Of a stretch of DNA of 64,000 bases, positions 23,668 through 34,884 are shown piece after piece; positions within the stretch are counted from its first letter, which is position 1; each line of letters starts with the position of its first letter. This DNA is from [Bacteroides] pectinophilus (GTDB lineage Bacteria; Bacillota; Clostridia; Lachnospirales; Lachnospiraceae): the NCBI GenBank assembly GCA_025146925.1, contig CP102260.1, positions 2,035,389 to 2,099,388 on the forward strand, in the 5' to 3' direction. Below the pieces are notes generated by a model that did no database searches, had not been told where the DNA came from, and saw only the letters and a program-made list of their open reading frames with translations. The translations under genes were made by a program, and so were the position numbers.

Positions 23668-25113
23668 CTATTCGGGTACGTAATTTAGCGGTATTCTCAC
23701 CGTAAATGTAGTTCCCACGTCTTCTTCACTGTGAAGCCTTATTGCCCCATGGTGCATAAGAACCGCATTACGTACAATCGAAAGTCCGAGTCCTGTCCCG
23801 CCTGTCTGTCTTGAACGTGCCTTATCAACACGGTAGAATCTCTCAAACACCATCTTCTGGCTCTCCTGAGGGATACCTATTCCGTTATCCTCCACACGCA
23901 CATAAAAATATCTGTGATCCGCATTCAGTGATACATGCACCCAGCCGTTGTCACGATTGTATTTGATTGCATTCTCCACAAGATTGGATATGGCAATCGT
24001 AAACTTAACCTCATCAATCTCGGCAACAACGGGCCTGAAGCTTTCAAAAAGGAGCTCTATATTCTTCTTCTGGGCAATCGGCTTAAGTCTCTTAAGTATA
24101 AGCTCAAGAAGCTCATTAATATTAACCGAAGAAATATTAAGCGTCATTGAAGACTTATCCATCTTAACAAGCGATAGGAGATCATCAATTATCTTACTCT
24201 CTCTGTCAATCTCTTCAACAATATCTGCCATAAATTCCCGGTAAAGTTCAACAGGGACATCTTCCTGCGTATTAAGTGAATCTGCCAGTACCTTCATTGA
24301 TGTGATAGGTGTCTTAAGTTCATGTGATACATTAGACACAAATTCCTGCCGTGACTCGTCAAGATTATTCATCTTATCAAGTATGTCGTTAAAGCCCGAT
24401 GTCATGTCCGAAAGCTCGCTATACGCTCCCTTCCTGATTCTGCGGTCATAATGTCCCATCGCTATATCGTTGACCTGGTGCGTAACATTGCCTATGGGAC
24501 GCACAAGTATCCCGGATATGATAAATGCAATAATAATGAGCATTGTTATTGCCGAAACCTTGATTATGTATATCTTCTGCAGCACATCATCAGTATAATT
24601 AAGAGCTTCACTTACATCTGTTGACATAACAACAACTGCATATGCATTCTTATTGTCATCCAGAACAGGAGTCATTATCTCTATGCTTCCTGCTGCTTTG
24701 TTATACGCAGAAATAGTTTTTTTCGTTGTAAACGCTTTGATAACATTCTCAGATACAATTGTCTTGCCGCTCTCAAAAGCATATGAATCATATGCAATAA
24801 CATATCCGTAATTAACAAGAAGAATCCGTGAATCACTGAATGTAGAATACTGTCTTATGACAGCCTCATAAGAACCGGTTGATGTAAATGTCTTATCCTG
24901 ATACTTGCCAATCTCTCCGGCCAGTGCAACAGCCTGTACCTGAAGCTGTGCCTGCGTATTATTAATCATCGCTGACCTGTAATAAGCATGCATGGAATGT
25001 TCAAGTACAGTCATCGGTATAGAACCAAGTATGAGTATCACAGCAAATATGCCAAATCTCATACTATGGATAAACTTTTTGATTTTACCAATAATGGTCT
25101 TAATTCTGCCCAA
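23668..25113 (-). CDS. Sensor histidine kinase (OmpR-type partner)
   Basis: 481 residues. A transmembrane helix at ~18-38, an extracellular sensor region to ~185, a second helix, then HAMP (VRPIGNVTHQVNDIAMGHYDRRI), HisKA with FVSNVSHELKTPITSM, and a HATPase domain with NAIKYN, DNGIGIP and TGLGLSIV boxes. The frame begins at a TTG overlapping the response-regulator stop by 14 bases; an internal ATG at residue 18 is an alternative. The layout resembles WalK/PhoR-type envelope-stress kinases. Confidence 0.95.
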   Translation of the reverse strand: MGRIKTIIGKIKKFIHSMRFGIFAVILILGSIPMTVLEHSMHAYYRSAMINNTQAQLQVQAVALAGEIGKYQDKTFTSTGSYEAVIRQYSTFSDSRILLVNYGYVIAYDSYAFESGKTIVSENVIKAFTTKKTISAYNKAAGSIEIMTPVLDDNKNAYAVVVMSTDVSEALNYTDDVLQKIYIIKVSAITMLIIIAFIISGILVRPIGNVTHQVNDIAMGHYDRRIRKGAYSELSDMTSGFNDILDKMNNLDESRQEFVSNVSHELKTPITSMKVLADSLNTQEDVPVELYREFMADIVEEIDRESKIIDDLLSLVKMDKSSMTLNISSVNINELLELILKRLKPIAQKKNIELLFESFRPVVAEIDEVKFTIAISNLVENAIKYNRDNGWVHVSLNADHRYFYVRVEDNGIGIPQESQKMVFERFYRVDKARSRQTGGTGLGLSIVRNAVLMHHGAIRLHSEEDVGTTFTVRIPLNYVPE

Positions 25114-25804
25114 AATAATAGCCTACTCCCCACTTTGTCTGTATATATTTAGGATCGCTTGCGTTAGGTTCAACCTTCTCGCGCAGTCTTCTTACATGTA
25201 CATCAACCGTTCTTACATCTCCCGGATAATCATACCCCCAGACTGTATTAAGAAGCGACTCTCTTGAATACACTTTGCCGGGATTAGATGCAAGCAGTTC
25301 CATAAGGTCAAATTCCTTGGCTGTAAGATATATCTCTCTTCCGCTTATCTGAAGCGTTCTTGCATCGCAATCAAGCTTAAGACTTCCTGAACTGATTACC
25401 TTACGTGCGGCCTCGCTTTGTCTGCCCTCGCTCTCACTTCCACCGCTTCTTCTGAATATTGCCTTCATTCTTGCTTTAACCTCGAGAATGTTAAACGGCT
25501 TCGTTATATAATCATCGGCACCATATTCCAATCCGAGAATCTTATCCATATCATCGCCCTTAGCCGTAAGCATAATTATCGGTACATTGGAGAACTCCCT
25601 TACCTGCTGGCATACTGCAATTCCGTCTATCTTTGGCAGCATCAGATCAAGCAGCACCATGTCATATGTGTTGGTTTTGATCATCTCAAGTGCTTCCTCG
25701 CCATCATAAGCACAGTCAACTTCCATTCCATCCTGTAAAAGGCTGAAGCGTATTCCTTTTACGATTAATTTTTCATCATCTACTACCAAAATCTTCCTTG
25801 CCAT
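25100..25804 (-). CDS. OmpR/PhoB-family response regulator
   Basis: 234 residues from the ATG behind GGAG (an upstream in-frame TTG overlaps that site). The receiver domain shows VVDDEK, the phosphoacceptor Asp in LLDLMLPKIDG, Thr in MLTAKG and Lys in YITKPFN. The C-terminal winged helix has LTAKEFDLMELLASNPGKVYSRESLLNTVWGYDYPGDVRTVDVHVRRLREK. It is coupled to the kinase by overlapping ends. Confidence 0.95.
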   Translation of the reverse strand: MARKILVVDDEKLIVKGIRFSLLQDGMEVDCAYDGEEALEMIKTNTYDMVLLDLMLPKIDGIAVCQQVREFSNVPIIMLTAKGDDMDKILGLEYGADDYITKPFNILEVKARMKAIFRRSGGSESEGRQSEAARKVISSGSLKLDCDARTLQISGREIYLTAKEFDLMELLASNPGKVYSRESLLNTVWGYDYPGDVRTVDVHVRRLREKVEPNASDPKYIQTKWGVGYYFGQN

Positions 25805-25850
25805 CTGATTCTCCAATTTTCATAATTAAATATATAATTCCGAATTCCGG

Positions 25851-26492
25851 TCACTTTACACAGATATCATCTTTAATCTTTGAGTACGCGGCTTCCTTTA
25901 TTCCGCTTACTTTCATGACATCCTCCGTCTTCTTGAAACTTCCGTTGCGCGTTCTGTAATCTACTATATCTCTTGCCCTTGACTCCCCAATTCCCTTAAG
26001 TGTCATCAGCTGTTCAACAGACGCCGTGTTAATGTTAATCTTTGTCTTCTGTCCATAAATGTCATCATCACCGGTTACACTTCCGGATAATCTGCTTCCT
26101 GCCACATCGTCTTCTGCTTCATCCAGATGAGGAACATACAAGGTCTGTCCGTCAGTGACAGTCTTAGCCATTGAAACCGACAGAGTGTACGCGTCCTCTG
26201 CAAAGCCTCCTGCAAGTGCTATCAGTTCATGCACCCTTGAGCCTTCCCTCACTTCATAGACGCCCGGTTCATTGACACTTCCGCACACATAAACATATAT
26301 AAGTTCCGGCTGTGATTCCTGCAAGGCCGTATCGTTCTTACCGTTCTGCAGCTCAGCGTCCGTTGTGCCAGCATCCGGCATTTCAGTCATGCTCTCCGGT
26401 CTGTAGTCCGGCATATAATCTGACATATAGTATATGCTTCCGCATATAAGAACTGCCAGTGCAAAAATTATTAATTTGTTAGTTTTATGCAT
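25851..26492 (-). CDS. comEA: ComEA-family DNA-binding protein (SLBB + helix-hairpin-helix)
   Basis: 213 residues: an N-terminal membrane anchor (LIIFALAVLICGSIYYM), an acidic linker, an SLBB domain (IYVYVCGSVNEPGVYEV...LAGGFAEDA) and a C-terminal double helix-hairpin-helix (ININTASVEQLMTLKGIGESRARDIVDYRTRNGSFKKTEDVMKVSGI). It is the receptor that hands DNA to ComEC in natural uptake. The gene is intact although comEC, 3 kb away, is disrupted. Confidence 0.95.
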   Translation of the reverse strand: MHKTNKLIIFALAVLICGSIYYMSDYMPDYRPESMTEMPDAGTTDAELQNGKNDTALQESQPELIYVYVCGSVNEPGVYEVREGSRVHELIALAGGFAEDAYTLSVSMAKTVTDGQTLYVPHLDEAEDDVAGSRLSGSVTGDDDIYGQKTKININTASVEQLMTLKGIGESRARDIVDYRTRNGSFKKTEDVMKVSGIKEAAYSKIKDDICVK

Positions 26493-26617
26493 ATTCTCCC
26501 ACCTTCTCCGGTAGAAGCCCCTTTATGCTTATTTCATTTTATATGAATCAGCTTCATATTACAAGTGATTTTGCAAGAGATTTACAACAGATTTTGCCTG
26601 CAAAACCCAAAAAAATA

Positions 26618-26646
26618 TTTACACTAAGTTAGCGATATAGTACAAT
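26618..26646 (+). promoter_or_regulatory. Sigma-A promoter for gtrA
   Basis: TTTACA at 26,618-26,623 and TACAAT at 26,641-26,646 with a 17-bp spacer, about 38 bp before the gtrA start and divergent from comEA. Confidence 0.7.
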
Positions 26647-26683
26647 GGAAAGCATGTATTGGAAAGGCATGGTTATATAAAAT

Positions 26684-27124
26684 ATGAATGATAAAATCAA
26701 CAATCTTATCAAAAAATTTCTGAACAAAGAAACTATAAGCTATTTAATTTTCGGTGTACTCACAACAATAATCAATATTGTTGTCTTCTGGTTTGCCGAA
26801 CGCGAACTTGCATTTATAATGTCTGAAGATGCCGCATCCCTTGTAGGCAATGTTATAGCATGGGTTATTTCTGTTGCATTTGCTTTTGTAACTAACAAGC
26901 TTTTTGTCTTTGAAAGCAAAAGCATGGCTTTTAAAGTAGTAATGGCAGAACTTACAGGATTTGTAATCGCAAGACTTCTCTCACTTGCTTTCGATGAAGG
27001 GTTTATGTTCGTTGCAATTGTACTCCTTGGCATGAACAGTCTTCTTGCGAAGATTATAAGCAATGTATTTGTGGTAATAATCAATTATGTACTCAGCAAG
27101 TTCTTTATATTCAAGAATAAATAA
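26684..27124 (+). CDS. GtrA family membrane protein
   Basis: 146 residues with four hydrophobic helices and the GtrA signature (YLIFGVLTTIINIVVFWF...VGNVIAWVISVAFAFVTNKLFVF). GtrA proteins are thought to assist transfer of lipid-linked sugars across the membrane. The ATG of the following large membrane protein is 17 bases downstream, so the pair likely works together in cell-wall or lipid-linked glycosylation. Confidence 0.9.
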   Translation: MNDKINNLIKKFLNKETISYLIFGVLTTIINIVVFWFAERELAFIMSEDAASLVGNVIAWVISVAFAFVTNKLFVFESKSMAFKVVMAELTGFVIARLLSLAFDEGFMFVAIVLLGMNSLLAKIISNVFVVIINYVLSKFFIFKNK

Positions 27125-27141
27125 TCTATAAGGAGGCATCG

Positions 27142-29724
27142 ATGAAGAAGTTTTCATTTCATTTTAATCTCATAGACGAGGATGACGAGAGGATTCCACA
27201 TGGCAACCTTACATATATAGTTGCCTTTTTAATTCCTCTTATAATGTTCATGGCACTTTATTATGTACGTGAGATATACCCTTTCGGAGATAACTGCTAT
27301 CTGCGTTCGGACATGTACCACCAGTACGCGCCATTCTTCAAGGAACTCTGGCGCAAGCTTGCCCATGGTGAAAGTCTCTCATATTCATGGGACATAGGAA
27401 TGGGCACCAACTTCACTGCATTGTATGCATACTATCTTGCAAGTCCCGTTAACTGGCTCATAGTTCTTTTCCCGCAAAAATATATCATCGAGATAATGAA
27501 TGCAATTATTATCATAAAAGCTTCTCTCGCAAGTGTTGCATTCACATATTATATCAGCAGGCATTTTAACAATAAAAGCTGCACTATTGCTCTTTTCGGT
27601 ATGTTCTACGGAATGTCCGGCTTCATTGCCGCATACAGCTGGAATATCATGTGGCTTGACTGTATTGTCATGCTTCCGCTGGTCATGCTTGGTCTTGAGC
27701 GCCTCGTTAATGAAAACAAATGTCTTCTTTACTGCATAAGTCTCGGCTTCTGCATTTACACTAATTATTATATTGCAATTATGATATGTATATCCGTTGT
27801 TCTGTATTTTGTTGTGCTCATGTTCGTGTATAACAGGAACAGAAGCTTTAAGATATACCTTAAAAAGTTTTTTAACTTCTGCCTTTACTCACTCCTTGCA
27901 GGTGGTCTGGCAGCGTGTCTCCTGCTTCCTGTAATGTATGCCTTCTCACTTTCGGCATCAAGCAGTTCGACATTTCCTGAGACTCTTACAAACTATTTTT
28001 CAATAGTAAGCATGCTGTGCAGGCATCTCATCAATATACCTGTACATCTCGGACTTGAGCATTATCCTAACATCTACTGCGGTGTGATGGTCTTTATGCT
28101 TGTTCCGCTGTATCTCATGAATAAAAATGCAAAGACAGGTGAGAAGGTTGGCAAATGTCTCCTTCTGCTTATCTTCCTTACGGCATATAATCTCAATATT
28201 CCTAATTATATCTGGCATGGATTCCATTATCCAAACAGCCTTCCTGCCAGACAGTCATTTATATATATCTTTTTCCTTCTGACGATGTGCTATGAAGGCT
28301 TTAAAGACATAAAACAATACTCAAAGAAACAGATTGGCACTGCATTTGCAATAGCCTTTGCAATAATGCTTTTTATTGAAGAATGCGGTCTGAACGAGAT
28401 GTATGAATGGAAGTCCGTATATATCAGTGCGGCATTTATAATTGTATATGCGCTGCTTGCGCTCTTCTATAACCGCAACAGACTGAAGGCTCCAATACTT
28501 CTTTTTGTACTCTTTGCATCAACAATCATAGAATGCACCATTAATATGGAGAATACAGGCTTAAGCACAACCGGCAGAAGCGCTTATCTTCTAGACAACG
28601 CTGCTGTTGATAATCTTCTTGAGAAGGTAAGAGCTGATGATACCGGTTTCTACAGAATTGAGAAGACTTTTGGTCTTAAGACTAAGAACGATGCGGCATG
28701 GCATGGTTATCCAAGTATATCAACATTCTCTTCCACTGCTCCGTCAGGAATAACAGACCTTCTCGGAAGCTTGGGCTGCGAGCACTCAATGAATGCTTAC
28801 TCATACCATGGTTCAACACTTGCAACTGCTTCTATATTTAATGTAAAATATATAATCAGCAATAAGCTGCTTCCTGAGAGTAATCTTTTTAACTTCTATT
28901 ACGGAAGTGACGGCGAATTTCTCTACGAGAACAAATATACTCTTCCTGTAGGATTCATGGTTGATTCCGCTATTGAAGACAGATGGATTACTAATTCGCC
29001 TTATAACGGAATTGAGGTTCAGAACAGTTTTTATAAGACTAATACAGGAATTGAAGACGTGTTTGAGCAGGTATATGAATTCCGTACAGATACTGAGGTT
29101 AATTTTACACCTTATACTAATGCACATATGTATGCTGTCGTTCGCAATGTTAACTGTGATACGGTTACAGTAACGATTAACGGTAAGATGTACACATATT
29201 CAGGTCTTAAGAACGGTAACAGAATCATCGATATCGGATATGTGACAACCGAGGACAGTGTTATTCTTGCCGGAGACACAAGCATGAACGCCCTTGTGTA
29301 TGCAATGGATTCTGATAAGTTCGTAAGAGCCTGCAACATATTAAGTTCAGGCGGACTTAATGTTACAAAGCACAGTGACACAGCAATAAGCGGAACCGTC
29401 AATACAGCAAGAGATGGAGTAATGTTCTTTTCAATACCTTATGACAACGGCTGGACTGTTAAAGTAGACGGTAAAAAGGTGTCTGCATTTGCAATAAAGG
29501 ATGCCGTACTTGGAATTAACCTCTCAGCAGGTGAACACACAATTGAGCTGAAGTACCGCCCGGTTAATCTTATACCGGGAATTATGATAACACTGGCAAG
29601 CATTCTCATACTTGCAGCACTTACACTATTTGGAAAGTATGTACGCGAAGGACGCATAGATTCTTCTAAGCTTCCGGGATTTGTACAGGATTATCTCAGA
29701 GATGATGACAGCCTTCACAACTAA
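27142..29724 (+). CDS. YfhO-family membrane protein
   Basis: 860 residues. About a dozen N-terminal hydrophobic helices (to ~residue 475) with short motifs such as [16 protein letters not shown] and [16 protein letters not shown] are followed by a large extracellular domain and a final membrane helix ([21 protein letters not shown]). This is the YfhO layout; B. subtilis YfhO is linked to glycosylation of lipoteichoic acid. AAGGAGG precedes the ATG. Confidence 0.9.
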   Translation: MKKFSFHFNLIDEDDERIPHGNLTYIVAFLIPLIMFMALYYVREIYPFGDNCYLRSDMYHQYAPFFKELWRKLAHGESLSYSWDIGMGTNFTALYAYYLASPVNWLIVLFPQKYIIEIMNAIIIIKASLASVAFTYYISRHFNNKSCTIALFGMFYGMSGFIAAYSWNIMWLDCIVMLPLVMLGLERLVNENKCLLYCISLGFCIYTNYYIAIMICISVVLYFVVLMFVYNRNRSFKIYLKKFFNFCLYSLLAGGLAACLLLPVMYAFSLSASSSSTFPETLTNYFSIVSMLCRHLINIPVHLGLEHYPNIYCGVMVFMLVPLYLMNKNAKTGEKVGKCLLLLIFLTAYNLNIPNYIWHGFHYPNSLPARQSFIYIFFLLTMCYEGFKDIKQYSKKQIGTAFAIAFAIMLFIEECGLNEMYEWKSVYISAAFIIVYALLALFYNRNRLKAPILLFVLFASTIIECTINMENTGLSTTGRSAYLLDNAAVDNLLEKVRADDTGFYRIEKTFGLKTKNDAAWHGYPSISTFSSTAPSGITDLLGSLGCEHSMNAYSYHGSTLATASIFNVKYIISNKLLPESNLFNFYYGSDGEFLYENKYTLPVGFMVDSAIEDRWITNSPYNGIEVQNSFYKTNTGIEDVFEQVYEFRTDTEVNFTPYTNAHMYAVVRNVNCDTVTVTINGKMYTYSGLKNGNRIIDIGYVTTEDSVILAGDTSMNALVYAMDSDKFVRACNILSSGGLNVTKHSDTAISGTVNTARDGVMFFSIPYDNGWTVKVDGKKVSAFAIKDAVLGINLSAGEHTIELKYRPVNLIPGIMITLASILILAALTLFGKYVREGRIDSSKLPGFVQDYLRDDDSLHN

Positions 29725-29816
29725 TACAGCAATCATCTTATTGCATAATTAAAAGGCCGTTGATTCAATATTATAAAATTTATACAGGCTTCATAACAGC
29801 CGGAATGGAGGATAAC

Positions 29817-31190
29817 ATGAAACTTTGGGGAGGACGATTCACCAAGGAAACAGACAAGCTTGTCTACAACTTCAATGCATCAATATCATTTGACCAGAAG
29901 TTCTTCAGACAGGATATTCAGGGAAGTATTGCACACGCTACAATGCTCGGTGCACAGGGAATTATATCTAAGGATGATTCAGAAAAAATCGTAGCAGGCC
30001 TTAAGAGCATTCTTGAAGATATAGAGAGTGGAAAGCTTGAGATTACTGACGAGTATGAAGATATTCATACATTTGTCGAAGCTAATCTTATTGAGCGCAT
30101 CGGCGATGCCGGCAAGCGTCTCCACACCGGACGCAGCCGCAATGATCAGGTTGCACTTGATATGAAGCTTTATACACGCGACGAGATCGGCAATGTCGAC
30201 GAAGAACTCAGGGAGCTTCTTCAGGTAATCTTACGAATAATGAAGGAAAATGTTGAGACATATATGCCGGGCTTTACACATATGCAGAAGGCTCAGCCTG
30301 TTACAGTAGCACATCACTTTGGTGCTTATTTTGAGATGTTTAAGCGTGACAGAAGCCGTCTTTCTGATATATTTGCCAGAATGAACTACTGCCCTCTCGG
30401 CTCAGGTGCCCTCGCAGGAACTACATATCCGCTCGACAGAGAGATGACTGCAAGGCTTCTTGGCTTTACTGGTCCCACACTCAACAGCATGGATTCAGTT
30501 TCTGACAGGGATTACCTTATTGAATTCCTTGATGCACTTTCAATTATAATGATGCACCTCAGCCGTTTTTCAGAAGAGATCATAATCTGGAATTCAAATG
30601 AGTACAAGTTTGTTGAACTTGATGATGCATACAGCACAGGAAGCAGTATCATGCCTCAGAAGAAGAATCCTGATATTGCTGAGCTTGTGCGTGGTAAGAC
30701 CGGCCGTGTATACGGTGCACTTATGTCACTTCTTACAACTATGAAAGGAATTCCTCTCGCTTACGATAAGGATATCCAGGAAGATAAGGAACTTACATTT
30801 GACGCAATTGATACTGCCAAGGGATGCATCTCTTTATTCAAGGGCATGATTGATACAATGACTCTTAACAAAGACATAATGGAAGCAAGTGCAAAGCATG
30901 GTTTCACTAATGCTACTGATGCTGCTGATTACCTTGTTCGTAAGGGTGTCCCATTCCGCGATGCTCATGGAATTATCGGTCAGCTCGTACTCTACGGAAT
31001 TGAGCATCACAAGGCTCTCGATGACTTTACGCTTGATGAATACAAAGCTGTATGCGATGTATTTGATGATGATATCTACGATGCAATCTCTCTTAAGACA
31101 TGCGTTGAGAAGCGCCTTACAATCGGTGCTCCGGGCAAATCTGCAATGGATGCCGTCATAGCACAGTATGAGCAGTATCTCGCAGAATAA
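29817..31190 (+). CDS. argH: Argininosuccinate lyase
   Basis: 457 residues from the ATG six bases after GGAGG; the longer frame back to 29,760 has no ribosome site. It cleaves argininosuccinate to arginine and fumarate, the last step of arginine synthesis. The start KLWGGRF, the [11 protein letters not shown] segment and the superfamily signature [12 protein letters not shown] are all present, and the length is normal. No argG is adjacent; it stands alone between yfhO and an ABC exporter. Confidence 0.97.
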   Translation: MKLWGGRFTKETDKLVYNFNASISFDQKFFRQDIQGSIAHATMLGAQGIISKDDSEKIVAGLKSILEDIESGKLEITDEYEDIHTFVEANLIERIGDAGKRLHTGRSRNDQVALDMKLYTRDEIGNVDEELRELLQVILRIMKENVETYMPGFTHMQKAQPVTVAHHFGAYFEMFKRDRSRLSDIFARMNYCPLGSGALAGTTYPLDREMTARLLGFTGPTLNSMDSVSDRDYLIEFLDALSIIMMHLSRFSEEIIIWNSNEYKFVELDDAYSTGSSIMPQKKNPDIAELVRGKTGRVYGALMSLLTTMKGIPLAYDKDIQEDKELTFDAIDTAKGCISLFKGMIDTMTLNKDIMEASAKHGFTNATDAADYLVRKGVPFRDAHGIIGQLVLYGIEHHKALDDFTLDEYKAVCDVFDDDIYDAISLKTCVEKRLTIGAPGKSAMDAVIAQYEQYLAE

Positions 31191-31241
31191 TCCGCATGAT
31201 TTGCAGTATACCCTTACTTTTTTAGAAATGGAGATGTTTCG

Positions 31242-32999
31242 ATGTCCAGATTATTAGTTTACCTTAAGGACTATAAAAAGGAATGTATATTTGCTCCGCT
31301 CTTTAAGATGCTCGAAGCATTGTTTGAACTTTTTGTTCCGCTTGTCATGGCTGCCGTAATTGATACCGGTATCGCCAATTCAGACAAGCCATATATCATT
31401 AAGATGTGCCTTGTTCTTGTTCTTCTTGCAGTTGTCGGACTTACCAGTTCGATAACTGCACAGTTTTTTGCTGCCAAAGCTGCGACCGGTTTTGCAACAA
31501 AACTTCGCCATGCCCTGTTTGAGCACATTCAGGGCCTTTCCTTCTCTGAACTTGATACTGTCGGCACATCAACACTTATAACAAGAATAACCAGTGATAT
31601 TAACCAGACACAGTCAGGTGTCAACATGGTTCTGAGACTGTTCCTGCGTTCACCTTTTATCGTATTCGGTGCTATGGTAATGGCATTTACGATAAATGTT
31701 AAGGCAGCTCTTATATTTGTTGTGACGATTCCTCTTCTCTCAATCGTTGTATTCGGAATCATGAAAATTACGATGCCTCTGTATAAAAAAGTTCAGGGGC
31801 TTCTCGACAATGTCCTTGGCATAACCCGTGAGAATCTTACAGGTGCCCGTGTTATCAGGGCTTTCAACAAAGAAGCAGATGAGCGTAAGCATTTTGAAGA
31901 AACCAACGAATCACTTACGTCAATGCAGAAGTTTGTCGGCAAGATATCTGCTCTTACCAATCCGGTTACTTATGTAATCATCAATGCAGCAACCCTTGTA
32001 CTTCTGTGGACAGGTGCAATCCAGGTAGATGGCGGCATTATTACTCAGGGTGCTGTTGTTGCCCTTGTTAATTACATGTCACAGATTCTTGTGGAGCTCA
32101 TAAAGCTTGCCAACCTTATAATCACAATAACCAAGGCGCTTGCATGCGCCAACCGTATAGAAGCTGTATTTGAGATTAAGTCAAGCCAGGAGATTGCTGA
32201 ACCTGCCGAGTCAGCATATGACGGTCATCCAGGTAATGCCGGAAGTAGTTCATCAGATGCAGTTGTTGAGTTCAGGCATGTAGACCTTGCGTACAACTCA
32301 ACAGGCGAAAGTGCATTGTCAGATATAAGCTTTAAGATTCTTCATGGACAGACTGTCGGTATCATCGGAGGTACCGGTTCAGGTAAATCTTCGGTTGTCA
32401 ACATGATTCCGCGTTTTTACGATGCAACCGGCGGTACAGTTCTTGTTGACGGACGCGATGTCAAGACTTATGAATTCGATGAACTCCGCAGCAAGATAGG
32501 CATGGTTCTCCAGAAGGCCATCCTCTTCAAGGGAACTATCCGCGAGAATCTTCTCTGGGGCAAGAAGGATGCCACAGATGCTGAGATTATGGATGCGCTG
32601 AAGATATCACAGGCACTTGAATTTGTTAATAAAAAAGAAGAAAAGCTTGACTATATGGTTGAGCAGGGAGGCAGGAATCTCTCAGGCGGCCAGAAGCAGC
32701 GTCTTACAATTGCCCGTGCTCTTGTAAAGCGTCCTGAGATTCTTATTCTTGATGACAGTGCATCAGCGCTTGACTTTGCTACTGATGCGGCACTCCGCCA
32801 GTCGATAGCCGCTATGCCTGATGCGCCAACAACATTTATCGTATCACAGCGTGCAGCTTCAATGATGCAGGCCGACCAGATAATTGTTCTTGATGACGGA
32901 CATATTGCAGGCATCGGAAGGCATGAAGAGCTGCTTGAAAACTGCCATGTATATCAGGAGATTTACTACTCACAGTTTCCTAAGGAGGTGGCAGAATAA
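31242..32999 (+). CDS. ABC multidrug exporter half-transporter (degenerate site subunit)
   Basis: 585 residues: six membrane helices (~15-310) then an ATPase domain with Walker A GGTGSGKSS, signature NLSGGQKQR and Walker B ILILDDSASALD. The catalytic Glu after Walker B is Asp, and the switch His is Gln (IVSQRAASM), as in the non-hydrolysing half of heterodimeric exporters such as BmrC or LmrC. The stop overlaps the next gene's ATG (TAATG). Substrate unknown. Confidence 0.93.
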   Translation: MSRLLVYLKDYKKECIFAPLFKMLEALFELFVPLVMAAVIDTGIANSDKPYIIKMCLVLVLLAVVGLTSSITAQFFAAKAATGFATKLRHALFEHIQGLSFSELDTVGTSTLITRITSDINQTQSGVNMVLRLFLRSPFIVFGAMVMAFTINVKAALIFVVTIPLLSIVVFGIMKITMPLYKKVQGLLDNVLGITRENLTGARVIRAFNKEADERKHFEETNESLTSMQKFVGKISALTNPVTYVIINAATLVLLWTGAIQVDGGIITQGAVVALVNYMSQILVELIKLANLIITITKALACANRIEAVFEIKSSQEIAEPAESAYDGHPGNAGSSSSDAVVEFRHVDLAYNSTGESALSDISFKILHGQTVGIIGGTGSGKSSVVNMIPRFYDATGGTVLVDGRDVKTYEFDELRSKIGMVLQKAILFKGTIRENLLWGKKDATDAEIMDALKISQALEFVNKKEEKLDYMVEQGGRNLSGGQKQRLTIARALVKRPEILILDDSASALDFATDAALRQSIAAMPDAPTTFIVSQRAASMMQADQIIVLDDGHIAGIGRHEELLENCHVYQEIYYSQFPKEVAE

Positions 33000-34765
33000 T
33001 GAGCATGGAAAATAAATCATCGCAGACAGCTACACTTCTTAAGGTTCTGTCATATATTAAAAAATATAAGCTGTACATTATTCTTTCTCTTGTAACAGCC
33101 GCCGTAACCGTTGCTTCATCACTGTACATTCCCATTCTTACAGGTGATGCAATTGATTATATTATAGGTCCGGGAAAAGTCGATTACAGCGCAATACTTA
33201 AGATTATAATTGAAGCATGCGTTGTAATGGGCATAACAGCCATTTCACAGTGGATAATGAATACCTGTAACAACAGGATAACATTTCATGTAGTACGTGA
33301 TATAAGAGATGAAGCATTCAAAAAAATCGAGATTCTTCCTCTCAAATATATTGACGCCAATTCATATGGTGATATTGTAAGCCGTGTCATTGCCGATACC
33401 GATCAGTTTGCAGATGGTCTTCTCATGGGATTTACACAGCTTTTCACAGGTGTTCTTACAATTGTAGGTACACTCGGATTTATGCTTTCAATCAATGCCG
33501 GAATAACATTAATAGTTGTTCTTATTACTCCTCTTTCACTGTTTGTGGCAAGCTTTATTGCCAAGCACACATTTTCAATGTTCAAACTTCAGTCGCAGAC
33601 AAGAGGTGAGCAGACGGCACTTATTGATGAGATGATCGGTAACCAGAAGGTTGTTCAGGCATTTGGATATCAGGATGATTCACTTGCACGCTTTGATGTG
33701 ATTAATGATAAGCTCCAGCACTATTCTCTGCGTGCCATATTTTTCTCATCAATCACCAATCCTGCAACAAGATTTGTAAACAGCCTTGTATATGCGGGTG
33801 TGGGAATATTCGGTGCATTCTTTGCAATCAACGGAAGGCTTACTGTAGGACAGCTTTCATGCTTCTTAAGCTATGCCAACCAGTACACAAAGCCATTTAA
33901 CGAAATCTCAGGTGTCATTACGGAGATTCAGAATGCAATTGCATGTGCCGCAAGAATATTTGAGCTTATCGAAGAAGAACCACAGATACCTGACAGTGAC
34001 AACGCCATAACAATGCCTGCCGTCAAAGGCAACATTGACATCGAACATGTATATTTTTCATATGTTCCCGACCGTCCGCTCATTGAGGACTTCAACCTTA
34101 AAGTTAAGCCGGGCCAGCGCGTTGCAATAGTAGGTCCTACCGGCTGTGGTAAGACAACTCTTATTAATCTGCTTATGCGCTTCTACGATGTAAACAGCGG
34201 AACAATATCTGTTGACGGAACATCGATAATGAATATGACACGTCATTCACTTCGCCAGAACATCGGCATGGTTCTTCAGGACACATGGCTTAAGGCAGGT
34301 ACTATCCGTGATAACATAGTTATGGGTAAGCCTGATGCCACAGACGATGAGGTTATTGCCGCTGCAAAGGCTTCGCATGCTGACAGTTTCATAAAGCGTC
34401 TTCCTGACGGCTACAACACATGGATTACTGAGGATGGCGGAAGCCTTTCACAGGGACAAAAGCAGCTTCTGTGCATCACACGTGTCATGCTCTGCCTGCC
34501 GCCTATGCTTATTCTTGACGAGGCTACTTCATCTATTGATACAAGAACTGAGCTTAAGATACAGCACGCATTTGCACAGATGATGCAGGGCAGGACAAGC
34601 TTTATCGTTGCACACCGTCTGTCGACAATCCGTGAGGCTGACATAATCCTTGTTATGAAGGACGGAAAGATTATTGAGCAGGGCAGGCACGAAGAGCTTC
34701 TTGCAAAGGGCGGCTTCTACGCTACACTTTACAACAGCCAGTTTGTTCAGGTAAAACAGTCTTAA
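32999..34765 (+). CDS. ABC multidrug exporter half-transporter (catalytic subunit)
   Basis: 588 residues: six membrane helices and an ATPase domain with Walker A GPTGCGKTT, Walker B LILDEATSSID and switch His in IVAHRLST, all intact. Its signature is SLSQGQKQL rather than LSGGQ, so the composite site using it is the degenerate one. It pairs with the preceding subunit. Confidence 0.93.
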   Translation: MSMENKSSQTATLLKVLSYIKKYKLYIILSLVTAAVTVASSLYIPILTGDAIDYIIGPGKVDYSAILKIIIEACVVMGITAISQWIMNTCNNRITFHVVRDIRDEAFKKIEILPLKYIDANSYGDIVSRVIADTDQFADGLLMGFTQLFTGVLTIVGTLGFMLSINAGITLIVVLITPLSLFVASFIAKHTFSMFKLQSQTRGEQTALIDEMIGNQKVVQAFGYQDDSLARFDVINDKLQHYSLRAIFFSSITNPATRFVNSLVYAGVGIFGAFFAINGRLTVGQLSCFLSYANQYTKPFNEISGVITEIQNAIACAARIFELIEEEPQIPDSDNAITMPAVKGNIDIEHVYFSYVPDRPLIEDFNLKVKPGQRVAIVGPTGCGKTTLINLLMRFYDVNSGTISVDGTSIMNMTRHSLRQNIGMVLQDTWLKAGTIRDNIVMGKPDATDDEVIAAAKASHADSFIKRLPDGYNTWITEDGGSLSQGQKQLLCITRVMLCLPPMLILDEATSSIDTRTELKIQHAFAQMMQGRTSFIVAHRLSTIREADIILVMKDGKIIEQGRHEELLAKGGFYATLYNSQFVQVKQS

Positions 34766-34807
34766 AGCAGCAATCAAATGTATAATAAATTCTATAGAGC
34801 ATAAAAT

Positions 34808-34854
34808 AAAATCTCCGGTGCCGGGACATTATCAGTTCCGGCACCGGAGATTTT
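34808..34854. terminator. Bidirectional terminator
   Basis: A 17-bp stem (AAAATCTCCGGTGCCGG and its complement) with A and T runs on both sides, between the convergent exporter operon and the gene at 34,885-35,688. Confidence 0.9.
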
Positions 34855-34884
34855 GTTATCATATTATCAGAAACACTTTACATG